A DNA stretch of 64,000 nt from Saprospiraceae bacterium (GTDB lineage: Bacteria; Bacteroidota; Bacteroidia; Chitinophagales; Saprospiraceae). This document shows positions 16,987 to 24,512 of this stretch, one piece after another. The translations under genes were made by a program, and so were the position numbers. Under the pieces are notes generated by a model. The model did no database searches and was not told the DNA's origin. It worked only from the letters and a program-made list of their open reading frames with translations. Numbering within the stretch: the first letter of the stretch is position 1; the number at the start of each line of letters is the position of its first letter. The stretch lies in contig JAIYAP010000001.1 in assembly GCA_027488935.1 (NCBI GenBank), forward strand, positions 18,421 to 82,420, in the 5' to 3' direction.

Positions 16987-17744
16987 AATTAACCTTGCTC
17001 GGAACAGGCACCTCCCAAGGTGTGCCGGTTATTGGTTGTGGATGTGCGGTATGCAGTTCTACCAACCCGCGCGACAACCGATTGCGTTCGTCCGCACTGA
17101 TAGAATATGGCGATTTGAATATTTTGATTGATGCCGGGCCCGATTTTCGGCAACAAATGTTGCGGGCAAACGTGCAACACCTGGAAGCCATTCTGCTTAC
17201 CCACGAACACAACGACCATGTAATTGGGATGGATGATATACGTCCCTTCAATTTCAATTCGGACCGTGCGATGGCCGTGTACGCCCTCCCGCGCGTAGCC
17301 GCGGAGGTACAAAAACGCTTCGAATATGTATTTACCGAGCATATACCCGGTCTTCCACGTATTGAATTGCATTTAATTGAAAAGAACCAGCATTTATATT
17401 TTGAAGACCTTGAAATTCAGACGATTGGGGTTATGCACGGTAAACTGCCAATTTTAGGGTATAAAATAGGTGATTTGTGCTATCTTACGGATGTAAAAAC
17501 CTTACTTCCAGAAGATTTAGAACAAATAAAAGGAGTCAAATATTTGATTGTAAATGCCTTGCACCATGCGCAACATCCTACCCACCTGAACCTTGAAGAG
17601 GCGCTTGCCTTTGTGGAGGCTGTGCAACCGGAACAAGCCTGGCTTACACATCTTAGCCATCAAATGGGATTAATGACCGATATTGCCACACTTTTGCCCG
17701 ACCACGTAGCATTTGCATACGATGGATTGACGATATCCACCTGA
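16962..17744 (+). CDS. MBL-fold metallo-hydrolase, PhnP-like
   Basis: 260 residues. N-terminal LTLLGTGTSQGVPVIGCGCAVC is the PhnP-type signature: a glycine-rich strand and two Cys that can bind a structural zinc. The metal-binding motif THEHNDHVIGMDD (HxHxDH), a later TLTHLSHQM histidine and LIDAGPDFRQQ complete a binuclear beta-lactamase-fold site. Relatives hydrolyse cyclic phosphodiesters. No phosphonate (phn) genes are near, so the substrate is unknown. Its start overlaps the preceding small gene. Confidence 0.82.
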   Translation: MEKGASRLKLTLLGTGTSQGVPVIGCGCAVCSSTNPRDNRLRSSALIEYGDLNILIDAGPDFRQQMLRANVQHLEAILLTHEHNDHVIGMDDIRPFNFNSDRAMAVYALPRVAAEVQKRFEYVFTEHIPGLPRIELHLIEKNQHLYFEDLEIQTIGVMHGKLPILGYKIGDLCYLTDVKTLLPEDLEQIKGVKYLIVNALHHAQHPTHLNLEEALAFVEAVQPEQAWLTHLSHQMGLMTDIATLLPDHVAFAYDGLTIST

Positions 17745-17771
17745 CCTTTTGATCTGACTGTTTCCGACTCT

Positions 17772-18863
17772 GTGCCTACACCCAACTTAGTTACTGCAGC
17801 CCCTCCCCCACCAAACAATCTTATTTGGGCCGACCGGCTCCGCAACCTGGCTACCGTTTTGGTGGTGGCCATTCATGTTGCCGGACCAATTGCCCACCAA
17901 AACACCGAATATAATACCTGGTATTGGTGGTCGGCCAACCTGTGGGATTCATTTTCAAGGCCTTCGGTGCCTTTGTTTATCATGTTGAGTGGTTTTTTGT
18001 TGTTAAGTAAAGATTATCCGCTGGGTGATTTCCTAAAACGGCGTTTTTCGCGCATTGTGTTGCCCTGGATATTTTGGTCGATTGTATTTAGCATTTATAA
18101 TCATATTTCAAAAAACCAGCCAGCAACATTTGCGGAAGCCTTTCAAAATTTGGCAGAGAACAATGTTCATTACCACCTGTGGTTTTTATACCTGATTCTG
18201 GGATTATACCTGGTATATCCCATCTTACGGCCTTGGGTACGCAATGCGCGCGAACAGGATTTTTGGTATTTTTTTGCTCTATGCATGATTGGCGCATGGG
18301 GGTACAAAATTTTAGATCAGTTTTTCAACATTCATTTAGGGTTTTATTTTGAATTGTGTTCCAACCAGGTTGGCACCTTTGTGTTGGGATATTATTTGGG
18401 GACAAAGTTTATTGCCACTGATGAAATGGGCCATATTAAACCCTGGCGCTTCAGTCGGAAACAGTTATGGCTACTTTCAATTGCCATGATTTTACTAGGA
18501 TCTTTAGCCACAGCGGGCGGAACCTGGTGGGCAAGCAGCACGTTCGGGGGCAAATTTCACCCCTATTTTTACGACTACTTAACCCCGAATGTAGGTATTG
18601 CCGCAGCAGGATGGTTTATCTTTGCCCAATTGGCGTTCCAGGGCAAGGCGTTGTTGGATTTTGAGAAAGAATTCGCGGCTGCCAGTTTCGGAATTTATTT
18701 CGTGCATGTGCTCATGCTGGACTGGTGGAGTCGGTCGGGATATTGGGTGTATAAATTTCATCCCGCCAAGTGTATTCCCATTATTTTGGCATTGGTTTGT
18801 TTGACCTCCTTTCTTTTTGTCGTGCTCATTCGTACCCTTCCGGGAGGTAAAAAAATAACCTGA
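17772..18863 (+). CDS. Membrane acyltransferase, acyltransferase-3 family
   Basis: 363 residues with about ten membrane segments. N-terminal WADRLRNLATVLVVAIHVAGPIA carries the conserved His of acyltransferase-3 proteins, followed by RPSVPLFIMLSGFLLL and FLKRRFSRIVLPW, both family signatures. Such proteins O-acylate surface sugars or lipids. The start is a GTG at 17772, 28 bases after the hydrolase stop. The next gene follows after 11 bases. Confidence 0.82.
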   Translation: MPTPNLVTAAPPPPNNLIWADRLRNLATVLVVAIHVAGPIAHQNTEYNTWYWWSANLWDSFSRPSVPLFIMLSGFLLLSKDYPLGDFLKRRFSRIVLPWIFWSIVFSIYNHISKNQPATFAEAFQNLAENNVHYHLWFLYLILGLYLVYPILRPWVRNAREQDFWYFFALCMIGAWGYKILDQFFNIHLGFYFELCSNQVGTFVLGYYLGTKFIATDEMGHIKPWRFSRKQLWLLSIAMILLGSLATAGGTWWASSTFGGKFHPYFYDYLTPNVGIAAAGWFIFAQLAFQGKALLDFEKEFAAASFGIYFVHVLMLDWWSRSGYWVYKFHPAKCIPIILALVCLTSFLFVVLIRTLPGGKKIT

Positions 18864-18873
18864 TCGAATTTTT

Positions 18874-19941
18874 ATGAACACCCAATCCGCTGCAGCGCCC
18901 CCCAAAAACCGGCAAAACGGGCGGGGCTATGCCCTACTTCGGCATTGGTATTTTTTATTTCACGCAACACTTTGGCTAAGTGGCGCCTTTATTCGTGCTG
19001 CCTGGTACTTTAAAACCCGGGCCGTATACGATTTACAACTTCCCCACCCTGAATTAATTACATCTAAAGAAAAACGCCGGCTTCAACATTACTTTTACGG
19101 AACGACCTATTTAAGCATTGTATTTTGCAGCTTGCGTGGTCGTACGCGTAGCCCGGACGAAAAGAACCTCTTTAGCAATTTGGCCGCCCTGGCTTATTTC
19201 TTTGATGATTTAGCCGATGTGTACCATAACCAGGATCAATCAGGACAGCAATGGCAAGACAATCCAGAAATGTATGGGCAAGCAATCGATCCGCGCGGGT
19301 TGGCCCTGCATTTTTTGCAAAATATAAATGCCGCATTGCCCGATCAGGACCAAAGTGAATTTAAAAAATACATGCATCGGGTATTTAATGTGGAGACCGA
19401 AGGCAGGCAAATTAGTGCTAACGTGTTTAATACAAAGGAATTAGATCAAATTGCTGCCGATAAAGGAGGGTATTCTGTTTTAATGTTTCGCCGCATTTTA
19501 GCAAATACATTGTCCGAAGCAGAAAAGCATGCCTTGTATAAATTAGGCCATTTGATTCAAACCTGTGATGATATTTTTGATGTTTGGTTTGATCAAAAGG
19601 ATGGAATCAAGACCCTGCCTTTAGCCCTGCTGGAAGCTGGCAATATTGCAGATTTGAAATTGCGGTTCGAACAGTTAGTTGCCGAAACATATCGGGCCTT
19701 TATGCAGGTACGTCCTGAAAAAATTTCACGCTGGCGGTATTTAGGGCTGCGCCATGCGCGTACTTCCTGGGCGGTGGTGCATTATTTAGTGACGGTGACC
19801 AGAGTTTGTTTGCAGCATTATCAAAAATTGCAAAAAAAGCATGGAACTTTGCCCCTCACCGATCGACATCAAATCGTGGTAGACATGGAGCGTTGGGACA
19901 ATCGTTTCAAAAGCGTGTTTTATTTGATTGCCAAAACTTGA
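18874..19941 (+). CDS. Class 1 isoprenoid-synthase-fold enzyme (uncharacterised)
   Basis: 355 residues, all-helical by pattern. Two Asp-rich motifs stand where class I prenyl and terpene synthases bind Mg-diphosphate: FFDDLADVYH (about residue 111) and TCDDIFDVWFDQKDG (about residue 232). The spacing and the two DDxxD motifs resemble trans-isoprenyl synthases, but the surrounding sequence is not that of farnesyl/geranylgeranyl or phytoene synthase. A hydrophobic segment at about residues 25-45 could associate with the membrane. No carotenoid, hopanoid or methylerythritol genes are nearby; neighbours are an acyltransferase and gmhA. Substrate and product cannot be predicted. Confidence 0.6.
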   Translation: MNTQSAAAPPKNRQNGRGYALLRHWYFLFHATLWLSGAFIRAAWYFKTRAVYDLQLPHPELITSKEKRRLQHYFYGTTYLSIVFCSLRGRTRSPDEKNLFSNLAALAYFFDDLADVYHNQDQSGQQWQDNPEMYGQAIDPRGLALHFLQNINAALPDQDQSEFKKYMHRVFNVETEGRQISANVFNTKELDQIAADKGGYSVLMFRRILANTLSEAEKHALYKLGHLIQTCDDIFDVWFDQKDGIKTLPLALLEAGNIADLKLRFEQLVAETYRAFMQVRPEKISRWRYLGLRHARTSWAVVHYLVTVTRVCLQHYQKLQKKHGTLPLTDRHQIVVDMERWDNRFKSVFYLIAKT

Positions 19942-19965
19942 TCGTTTGTTTTATCAGAAACGTAT

Positions 19966-20541
19966 ATGAACACTTTGATTTCCGCGCTTATTGGAGAAAG
20001 TATCGCCACCAAACAAGCAATTTTGAATGATCCGGCATTTGTGGCCGAAATTGAGGCTACTGCGGCCGCCTGGGTGCGGTGTTTTGAGGCAAAGGGGAAA
20101 ATCCTGTTTTGTGGCAATGGCGGCAGTGCGGCCGATGCGCAACATATAGCGGCAGAGCTCTCGGGCCGTTTTTACCTCGATCGGGCGCCTTTATTCGCAG
20201 AAGCATTGCATGTAAACAGTTCATATATGACCGCTGTGGCCAATGATTATGGCTATGAAGCAGTTTATGCCCGTATGGTGCAGGCTGCTGGTCGAACCGG
20301 GGATATTTTGGTTGCATTTAGTACTTCCGGCAATTCGCCCAACATTTTGAAAGCGATTGAAGTTGCACGCCAGATCGGGATGCAGGTAGTAGGCTTTACC
20401 GGAGCTACCGGCGGAAAAATGGCAGATCTTTGCGATCATATATTCAAAGTACCCTCTTCCAACACCCCGCGTATCCAGGAGGCGCATATTTTAATTGGAC
20501 ATATCTTGTGTCAAATTACCGAAAAAACCATTTTTGCCTGA
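19966..20541 (+). CDS. gmhA: Phosphoheptose isomerase, SIS domain
   Basis: 191 residues. Converts sedoheptulose 7-phosphate to D-glycero-D-manno-heptose 7-phosphate, the first step of ADP-heptose synthesis for lipopolysaccharide core or S-layer glycans. Motifs: ILFCGNGGSAADAQHIAAELSGRF, VAFSTSGNSPNILKAIE and the C-terminal QEAHILIGHILC helix, all typical of GmhA. Other heptose genes (hldE, gmhB) are not present here. It lies in a run of closely spaced genes, 23 bases before the nrtR-like gene. Confidence 0.9.
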   Translation: MNTLISALIGESIATKQAILNDPAFVAEIEATAAAWVRCFEAKGKILFCGNGGSAADAQHIAAELSGRFYLDRAPLFAEALHVNSSYMTAVANDYGYEAVYARMVQAAGRTGDILVAFSTSGNSPNILKAIEVARQIGMQVVGFTGATGGKMADLCDHIFKVPSSNTPRIQEAHILIGHILCQITEKTIFA

Positions 20542-20563
20542 ATTTTTAAACCATCGGTTATCC

Positions 20564-21262
20564 ATGCCCATTCCAATCCTGCTTACGGTTGATGCTGTTG
20601 TTTTTGGGTATACCCCACAACGTGATTTACATGTACTGCTTATTCAGCGTGGACATGATCCATTTGCGGGGCATTGGGCATTACCAGGTGGGTTTGTATT
20701 GCCCAATGAGCACATTGAACACGCCGTACGCCGCGAACTCAAAGAAGAAGCGGGCATCGAACCCGATTATCTCGAACAACTTTACACCTTTGGTAACCCC
20801 AACCGCGATCCGCGCGGCCAAGTCGTATCCGTGGCATATTATGTGTTGGTGAAACCTTCCAAATTTACCTTAACGGCTGGCACCGATGCCACCGACGCCC
20901 AGTGGTGGCCCATCGCCGACCTCCCCCCGCTTGCTTTTGACCACGCCGAAATATTGAAGGTAGCCTTCAACCGCTTAAGCGCAAAAGTGACCTACGAACC
21001 GATCGGCTTTGAATTACTGGATGAAAAATTCCCCTTTTCCCACTTGGAGCACTTATACACCACCCTATTGCGCCATAGCATTGATCGTCGCAACTTTCGC
21101 AAAAAGATCATGCAATTTGGTATCCTTGAATCACTTAATGAAAAATCTGCTCCTTCTGGCAGCGGCCGCCCGGCCGCTTTGTTTCGTTTCAATCGCGCAA
21201 GGTATTTTGAGTTAAAAAACAGCGGTTTTGCATTGGATTTGTCTACCCCGGCGGTGAAATAG
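20564..21262 (+). CDS. nrtR: NrtR-type Nudix regulator of NAD metabolism
   Basis: About 232 residues in two parts: an N-terminal Nudix domain (residues about 1-145) and a C-terminal winged helix (about 150-232; FSHLEHLYTTLLRHSIDRRNFRKK ... GRPAALFRF), the NrtR architecture. NrtR proteins repress NAD-synthesis genes and release DNA on binding ADP-ribose or related ligands. The Nudix box is intact: G at FVLPNE, then REL-EEAG, so it may also hydrolyse its ligand, unlike many NrtR proteins with a degenerate box. The next two genes encode NMN adenylyltransferase and nicotinamide phosphoribosyltransferase, which supports the assignment over the related AraR-type sugar regulators. Confidence 0.8.
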   Translation: MPIPILLTVDAVVFGYTPQRDLHVLLIQRGHDPFAGHWALPGGFVLPNEHIEHAVRRELKEEAGIEPDYLEQLYTFGNPNRDPRGQVVSVAYYVLVKPSKFTLTAGTDATDAQWWPIADLPPLAFDHAEILKVAFNRLSAKVTYEPIGFELLDEKFPFSHLEHLYTTLLRHSIDRRNFRKKIMQFGILESLNEKSAPSGSGRPAALFRFNRARYFELKNSGFALDLSTPAVK

Positions 21263-21268
21263 GTATTG

Positions 21269-21297
21269 GAGGTGACACCTTCCGAGGTGACACCTTC
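21269..21297. repeat. Two direct copies of a 5-1-5 inverted repeat
   Basis: GAGGTGACACCTTC occurs at 21269-21282 and again at 21284-21297. Each copy contains AGGTG-A-CACCT, and the two copies together can fold into one 11-base-pair hairpin with a single mismatch. It lies just after the nrtR stop and upstream of the candidate operator. It could be a terminator stem (a T-run occurs only further on, at 21315) or a protein-binding site. Confidence 0.6.
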
Positions 21298-21314
21298 AAA
21301 TCACCCCAAAAAAA

Positions 21315-21341
21315 TTTTTTGCGTATTTTTTACACAAAAAA
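21315..21341. promoter_or_regulatory. Candidate NrtR operator (27-base palindrome)
   Basis: Left half TTTTTTGCGTA (21315-21325), five T spacer, right half TACACAAAAAA (21331-21341). The halves match as inverted repeats at 10 of 11 positions. It sits one base upstream of the -33 TTG of the promoter for the NAD salvage genes, beside the gene for an NrtR-type regulator. Position and symmetry fit an NrtR operator; the exact recognition sequence in this lineage is not known to me. Confidence 0.6.
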
Positions 21342-21342
21342 C

Positions 21343-21373
21343 TTGACAAGCCCATTTACACCTCATATCTTTG
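21343..21373 (+). promoter_or_regulatory. Bacteroidota-type promoter for the NAD salvage operon
   Basis: TTG (21343-21345), 20 bases, TATCTTTG (21366-21373). Ideal spacing. It predicts transcription starting near 21380 and therefore excludes the open-frame start at 21319, supporting the ATG at 21409. Confidence 0.8.
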
Positions 21374-21408
21374 CCCCATACAAACCAAATAAGAAAAACA
21401 CCAACGTC

Positions 21409-22338
21409 ATGTCCGACCCTATTGAGACATCAAACCTACCTCAAAACCCCGATTTAGATGCCATTGGTATCGTTGTAGGCCGTTTTCAAATTCATGCATT
21501 ACACCCAGGGCACCTGCATTTGTTGGATACGGTGCTCCAATACCACGCAACCGCAATCGTATTGTTAGGCGTGCGCCCCGGTAACCCAACCCGACGCAAT
21601 CCACTCAACTTTGAAGCGCGCAAAAAAATGCTCTTGGCTACTTATGGCGATCGCGTTCAAGTAGTTCCGCTGCTGGATCATGCCGAAGACCATGTATGGG
21701 ATGCGTTGCTCGATCAGCAAATTCTTGAACATGCGCCACACGGAAAAGTGGTGCTTTATGGTTCTCGTGACTCGTTTGTATTGGGCTATAAAGGCCAATT
21801 TCCTACCCAATACATTGAAACGCCCCTTCCTGGCTATAATGCAACTGAATTTCGTGCTTCCATCTTGGAAGAACCCATGGATACACCCGATTTTCGCGCA
21901 GGCATGATTTATGCTGTGAGCCAGCGCCATCCAGCGGTGTACCCAACGGTGGATATAGCAATTTTCAACCCAGAAAAAACGCAATTGCTGTTGGGTAAAA
22001 AGCCCAATGAGACCCGCTACCGTTTTCCTGGTGGATTTGTAGACCCCACTGATCCCGATTTTGAAGCAGCAGCGCGCCGGGAAGCAGCCGAAGAATGCGG
22101 CCCCATCGAACTTTCGGCTATGCAATACATTGGTTCGCGGCAAGTAGATGATTGGCGTTACCAACGCACCGAAGACCGCATCTGCACGACCCTCTTTGCC
22201 TGTACTTTGCAAAATGGGATGCCTGTGGCAAGCGATGATCTGGCCGAATTACGCTGGTTTTCAATCGCAGAAATCACCCAAAATGACCTTATTCCTGGTC
22301 ACTGGACCTTGTTTCAAATGCTTTTAAACCAAATTTAA
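21409..22338 (+). CDS. nadM: Bifunctional NMN adenylyltransferase / Nudix hydrolase
   Basis: About 309 residues. The N-terminal nucleotidyltransferase domain has GRFQIHALHPGHLHLLD (the HxGH motif) and the C-terminal ATP loop YNATEFRASI, joining NMN to ATP to give NAD. The C-terminal Nudix domain (from about residue 190) has a recognisable box, GGFVDPTDPDFEAAARREA followed by AEECG, with one extra residue in the first part; relatives hydrolyse ADP-ribose. This NadM-Nudix fusion is known from Synechocystis and Francisella. The ATG at 21409 is set by the promoter. nadV follows 18 bases later. Confidence 0.9.
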   Translation: MSDPIETSNLPQNPDLDAIGIVVGRFQIHALHPGHLHLLDTVLQYHATAIVLLGVRPGNPTRRNPLNFEARKKMLLATYGDRVQVVPLLDHAEDHVWDALLDQQILEHAPHGKVVLYGSRDSFVLGYKGQFPTQYIETPLPGYNATEFRASILEEPMDTPDFRAGMIYAVSQRHPAVYPTVDIAIFNPEKTQLLLGKKPNETRYRFPGGFVDPTDPDFEAAARREAAEECGPIELSAMQYIGSRQVDDWRYQRTEDRICTTLFACTLQNGMPVASDDLAELRWFSIAEITQNDLIPGHWTLFQMLLNQI

Positions 22339-22356
22339 ATAAAAAAACACCCTATT

Positions 22357-23781
22357 ATGAATGCCATTTTGCTTTCTGACGCCTATAAATACAGCCACCA
22401 CCGTTTTTACCACCCCAACACGGAAAAAATCTATTCCTACCTCGAATCGCGCGGAGGTGCTTTCGACGAAACGGTGTTCTTCGGCCTGCAGTATATCCTA
22501 AAAACTTACCTCAGTAAACCCTTCACCAAAGCCGATATCGATGAAGCGGAATGGATCATGAATGGGGTGTTTGGTCGCCCGGACGTATTTGAACGCGCCC
22601 GCTTTGAGTACATTTTGGAAAAACACGGCGGATTTTTCCCGGTCCGCATCAAAGCAGTGCCCGAAGGCAGTGTCATTCCTTTTCGCAATGTGCTGATGAC
22701 CATCGAAAACACCGACCCAAATTGTTCCTGGGTAACCAATTTCTTGGAAAGTCTCCTGCTCCAACTTTGGTACCCCACCACCGTTGCTACCCTTTCCCGC
22801 AAAATTCGGCTGATATTAACAAAATACTTGCAAGAAACCAGCGAGCAAACCAATACCGATTTTATGCTCAATGACTTCGGTTTTCGCGGGGTTTCCAGCG
22901 TAGAATCGGCCGGAATTGGTGGCGCGGCACACTTGGTTAATTTTCGAGGCTCTGATAATGTGGTAGGTTCGATGTTGATTCATCAGTTTTACAATACCCA
23001 AACAGTATACGGATTGTCTATCCCGGCCACCGAACACAGCATTTGTACCCAGGAAGGCGAAGCAGGCGAACTCGAAGTGTACCGCCGCATTTTGGCCACT
23101 TACCCGGATGGCATGGTGGCTTGCGTGTCGGATAGTTTTGATATTTTCCGTGCCTGTCGCGAATACTGGGGCGGCACTTTAAAAGAAGATATTTTAAAAC
23201 GCAACGGCGCTTTAGTGATTCGTCCAGATTCTGGTGATCCAACGCGAACCTTGTTGGAAGTATTTAAAATTTTGTTTGAACAGTTTGGTAGCACACTCAA
23301 TTCCAAAGGATACCGCGTTTTACCACCTCAGATACGGGTGATACAAGGCGATGGGGTCAATATTGACAGTATTCAGGAAATACTAGAAACACTTAAAAAT
23401 GAAGGCATTGCAGCCGAAAACCTGGCGTTTGGCATGGGAGGGAAGTTGCTCCAAGGCGTCAACCGCGATACGATGAACTTTGCGATCAAATGTTCTTATA
23501 CAGAATATGATGGCATGGGACGCAGCGTGATCAAAACGCCTGTGGAAATGGATGCTGAGGGAAATTTGCAGCGTTCGTTTAAAAAATCAAAAAGCGGCCA
23601 ATTGGTTTTATTACAGCACCAAAGCACCCACGAGATCAAAACGTTTAATGCCCTGGATATTGTCGGTCCAGCCTGGAGCGAGGATCTTTTAGTACCTGTT
23701 TTTGAAAATGGGCGGTTGTTGGAAGATTGGACTTTTGAAAGTATTCGGGAGCGGGCTATGGCTACGGTGCCTCAATCCTAG
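22357..23781 (+). CDS. nadV: Nicotinamide phosphoribosyltransferase
   Basis: 474 residues. Converts nicotinamide and PRPP to NMN, which the upstream enzyme turns into NAD, so the two genes form a complete nicotinamide salvage route. Visible motifs: DAYKYSHHRFYHPNTEKIYSYLESRGG at the N-terminus, IPATEHSICTQEGE, LVIRPDSGDPT and FGMGGKLLQGVNRDTMNFAIK, all characteristic of NadV/NAMPT. Length is typical. The gene lies 18 bases after nadM, in the same operon. Confidence 0.95.
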   Translation: MNAILLSDAYKYSHHRFYHPNTEKIYSYLESRGGAFDETVFFGLQYILKTYLSKPFTKADIDEAEWIMNGVFGRPDVFERARFEYILEKHGGFFPVRIKAVPEGSVIPFRNVLMTIENTDPNCSWVTNFLESLLLQLWYPTTVATLSRKIRLILTKYLQETSEQTNTDFMLNDFGFRGVSSVESAGIGGAAHLVNFRGSDNVVGSMLIHQFYNTQTVYGLSIPATEHSICTQEGEAGELEVYRRILATYPDGMVACVSDSFDIFRACREYWGGTLKEDILKRNGALVIRPDSGDPTRTLLEVFKILFEQFGSTLNSKGYRVLPPQIRVIQGDGVNIDSIQEILETLKNEGIAAENLAFGMGGKLLQGVNRDTMNFAIKCSYTEYDGMGRSVIKTPVEMDAEGNLQRSFKKSKSGQLVLLQHQSTHEIKTFNALDIVGPAWSEDLLVPVFENGRLLEDWTFESIRERAMATVPQS

Positions 23782-23833
23782 TGCTTTAATTTAATAAAAA
23801 CACCTAATTTGCTGGCATAAAAATCAAAATGCC

Positions 23834-24397
23834 ATGCAAAAAAAACGATACCTCCAATCAGGGATGCTGTGCTTCTTACTCGTAGCATCCCTTCCTATTT
23901 TCGCGCAAAATACAACACAATCCAAAAGACCCCTCCCGTCGGAACCACCCTCCAAAGTGTTGTTATCCCTTCGTCCTGGGTACCACGCCATGATCTCCAA
24001 CCAACGCCCACTCGTTTACAGCGGTATTCAATTTTCGTACGAACGAAGCGGCATGTATGACAAAATATCAATCGGGATAGAAGGCGGCGTACACACTGGC
24101 ATTCAGACAGAGGGCACACTTTATTTACCCGCAGCCAAAACTACCTTTTCGGTTTTAATGCCCTTGATGTATTATCCAAGTGGTGCTTTTAACAAGTTTT
24201 GCTTCGGGTTGCGACCAGATTACCGTTTTGCGATAAAAGGGAAAGCCACCAAACCCCTTAGTTTGAGTGTACCACTTGGTTATTATTATAATATAGGAAG
24301 ACAAGGCAAACTGGGTATTTTCACTGCTTTCGGCACCGCATTCAAGGAAAATTACTTTTTGGATGCATCGCTGAAAATTGGTTACTCTTTTTATTAA
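23834..24397 (+). CDS. Secreted / outer-membrane barrel-like protein, unknown
   Basis: 187 residues starting MQKKRYLQSGMLCFLLVASLPIFAQ, a signal peptide. After a Pro/Ser-rich linker, alternating strands follow (LLSLRPGYHAMI, SIGIEGGVHTG, FCFGLRPDYRFAI, SVPLGYYYNI), ending in the aromatic strand LKIGYSFY, as in small outer-membrane barrels. No named family recognised. It is 52 bases after nadV, probably a separate unit. Confidence 0.6.
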   Translation: MQKKRYLQSGMLCFLLVASLPIFAQNTTQSKRPLPSEPPSKVLLSLRPGYHAMISNQRPLVYSGIQFSYERSGMYDKISIGIEGGVHTGIQTEGTLYLPAAKTTFSVLMPLMYYPSGAFNKFCFGLRPDYRFAIKGKATKPLSLSVPLGYYYNIGRQGKLGIFTAFGTAFKENYFLDASLKIGYSFY

Positions 24398-24512
24398 ATG
24401 AAGCGGTAACGCCGTATTATTGCCAAGATAAACCTGTAAAAACCAGCAACCTCACAATTCCTTGATTATCAATCTACTCCCTTAATTTTAAAATCTTTTA
24501 TCCTCTTGGTTC

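Noticed and set aside
21319..21408. N-terminal extension of nadM
   Set aside because: The promoter and operator occupy this stretch, and the extra residues do not belong to the nucleotidyltransferase fold.
23834..24397. Lipoprotein annotation for the 187-residue protein
   Set aside because: The Cys in its signal region (GMLCFLL) is inside the hydrophobic core, not at a lipobox.
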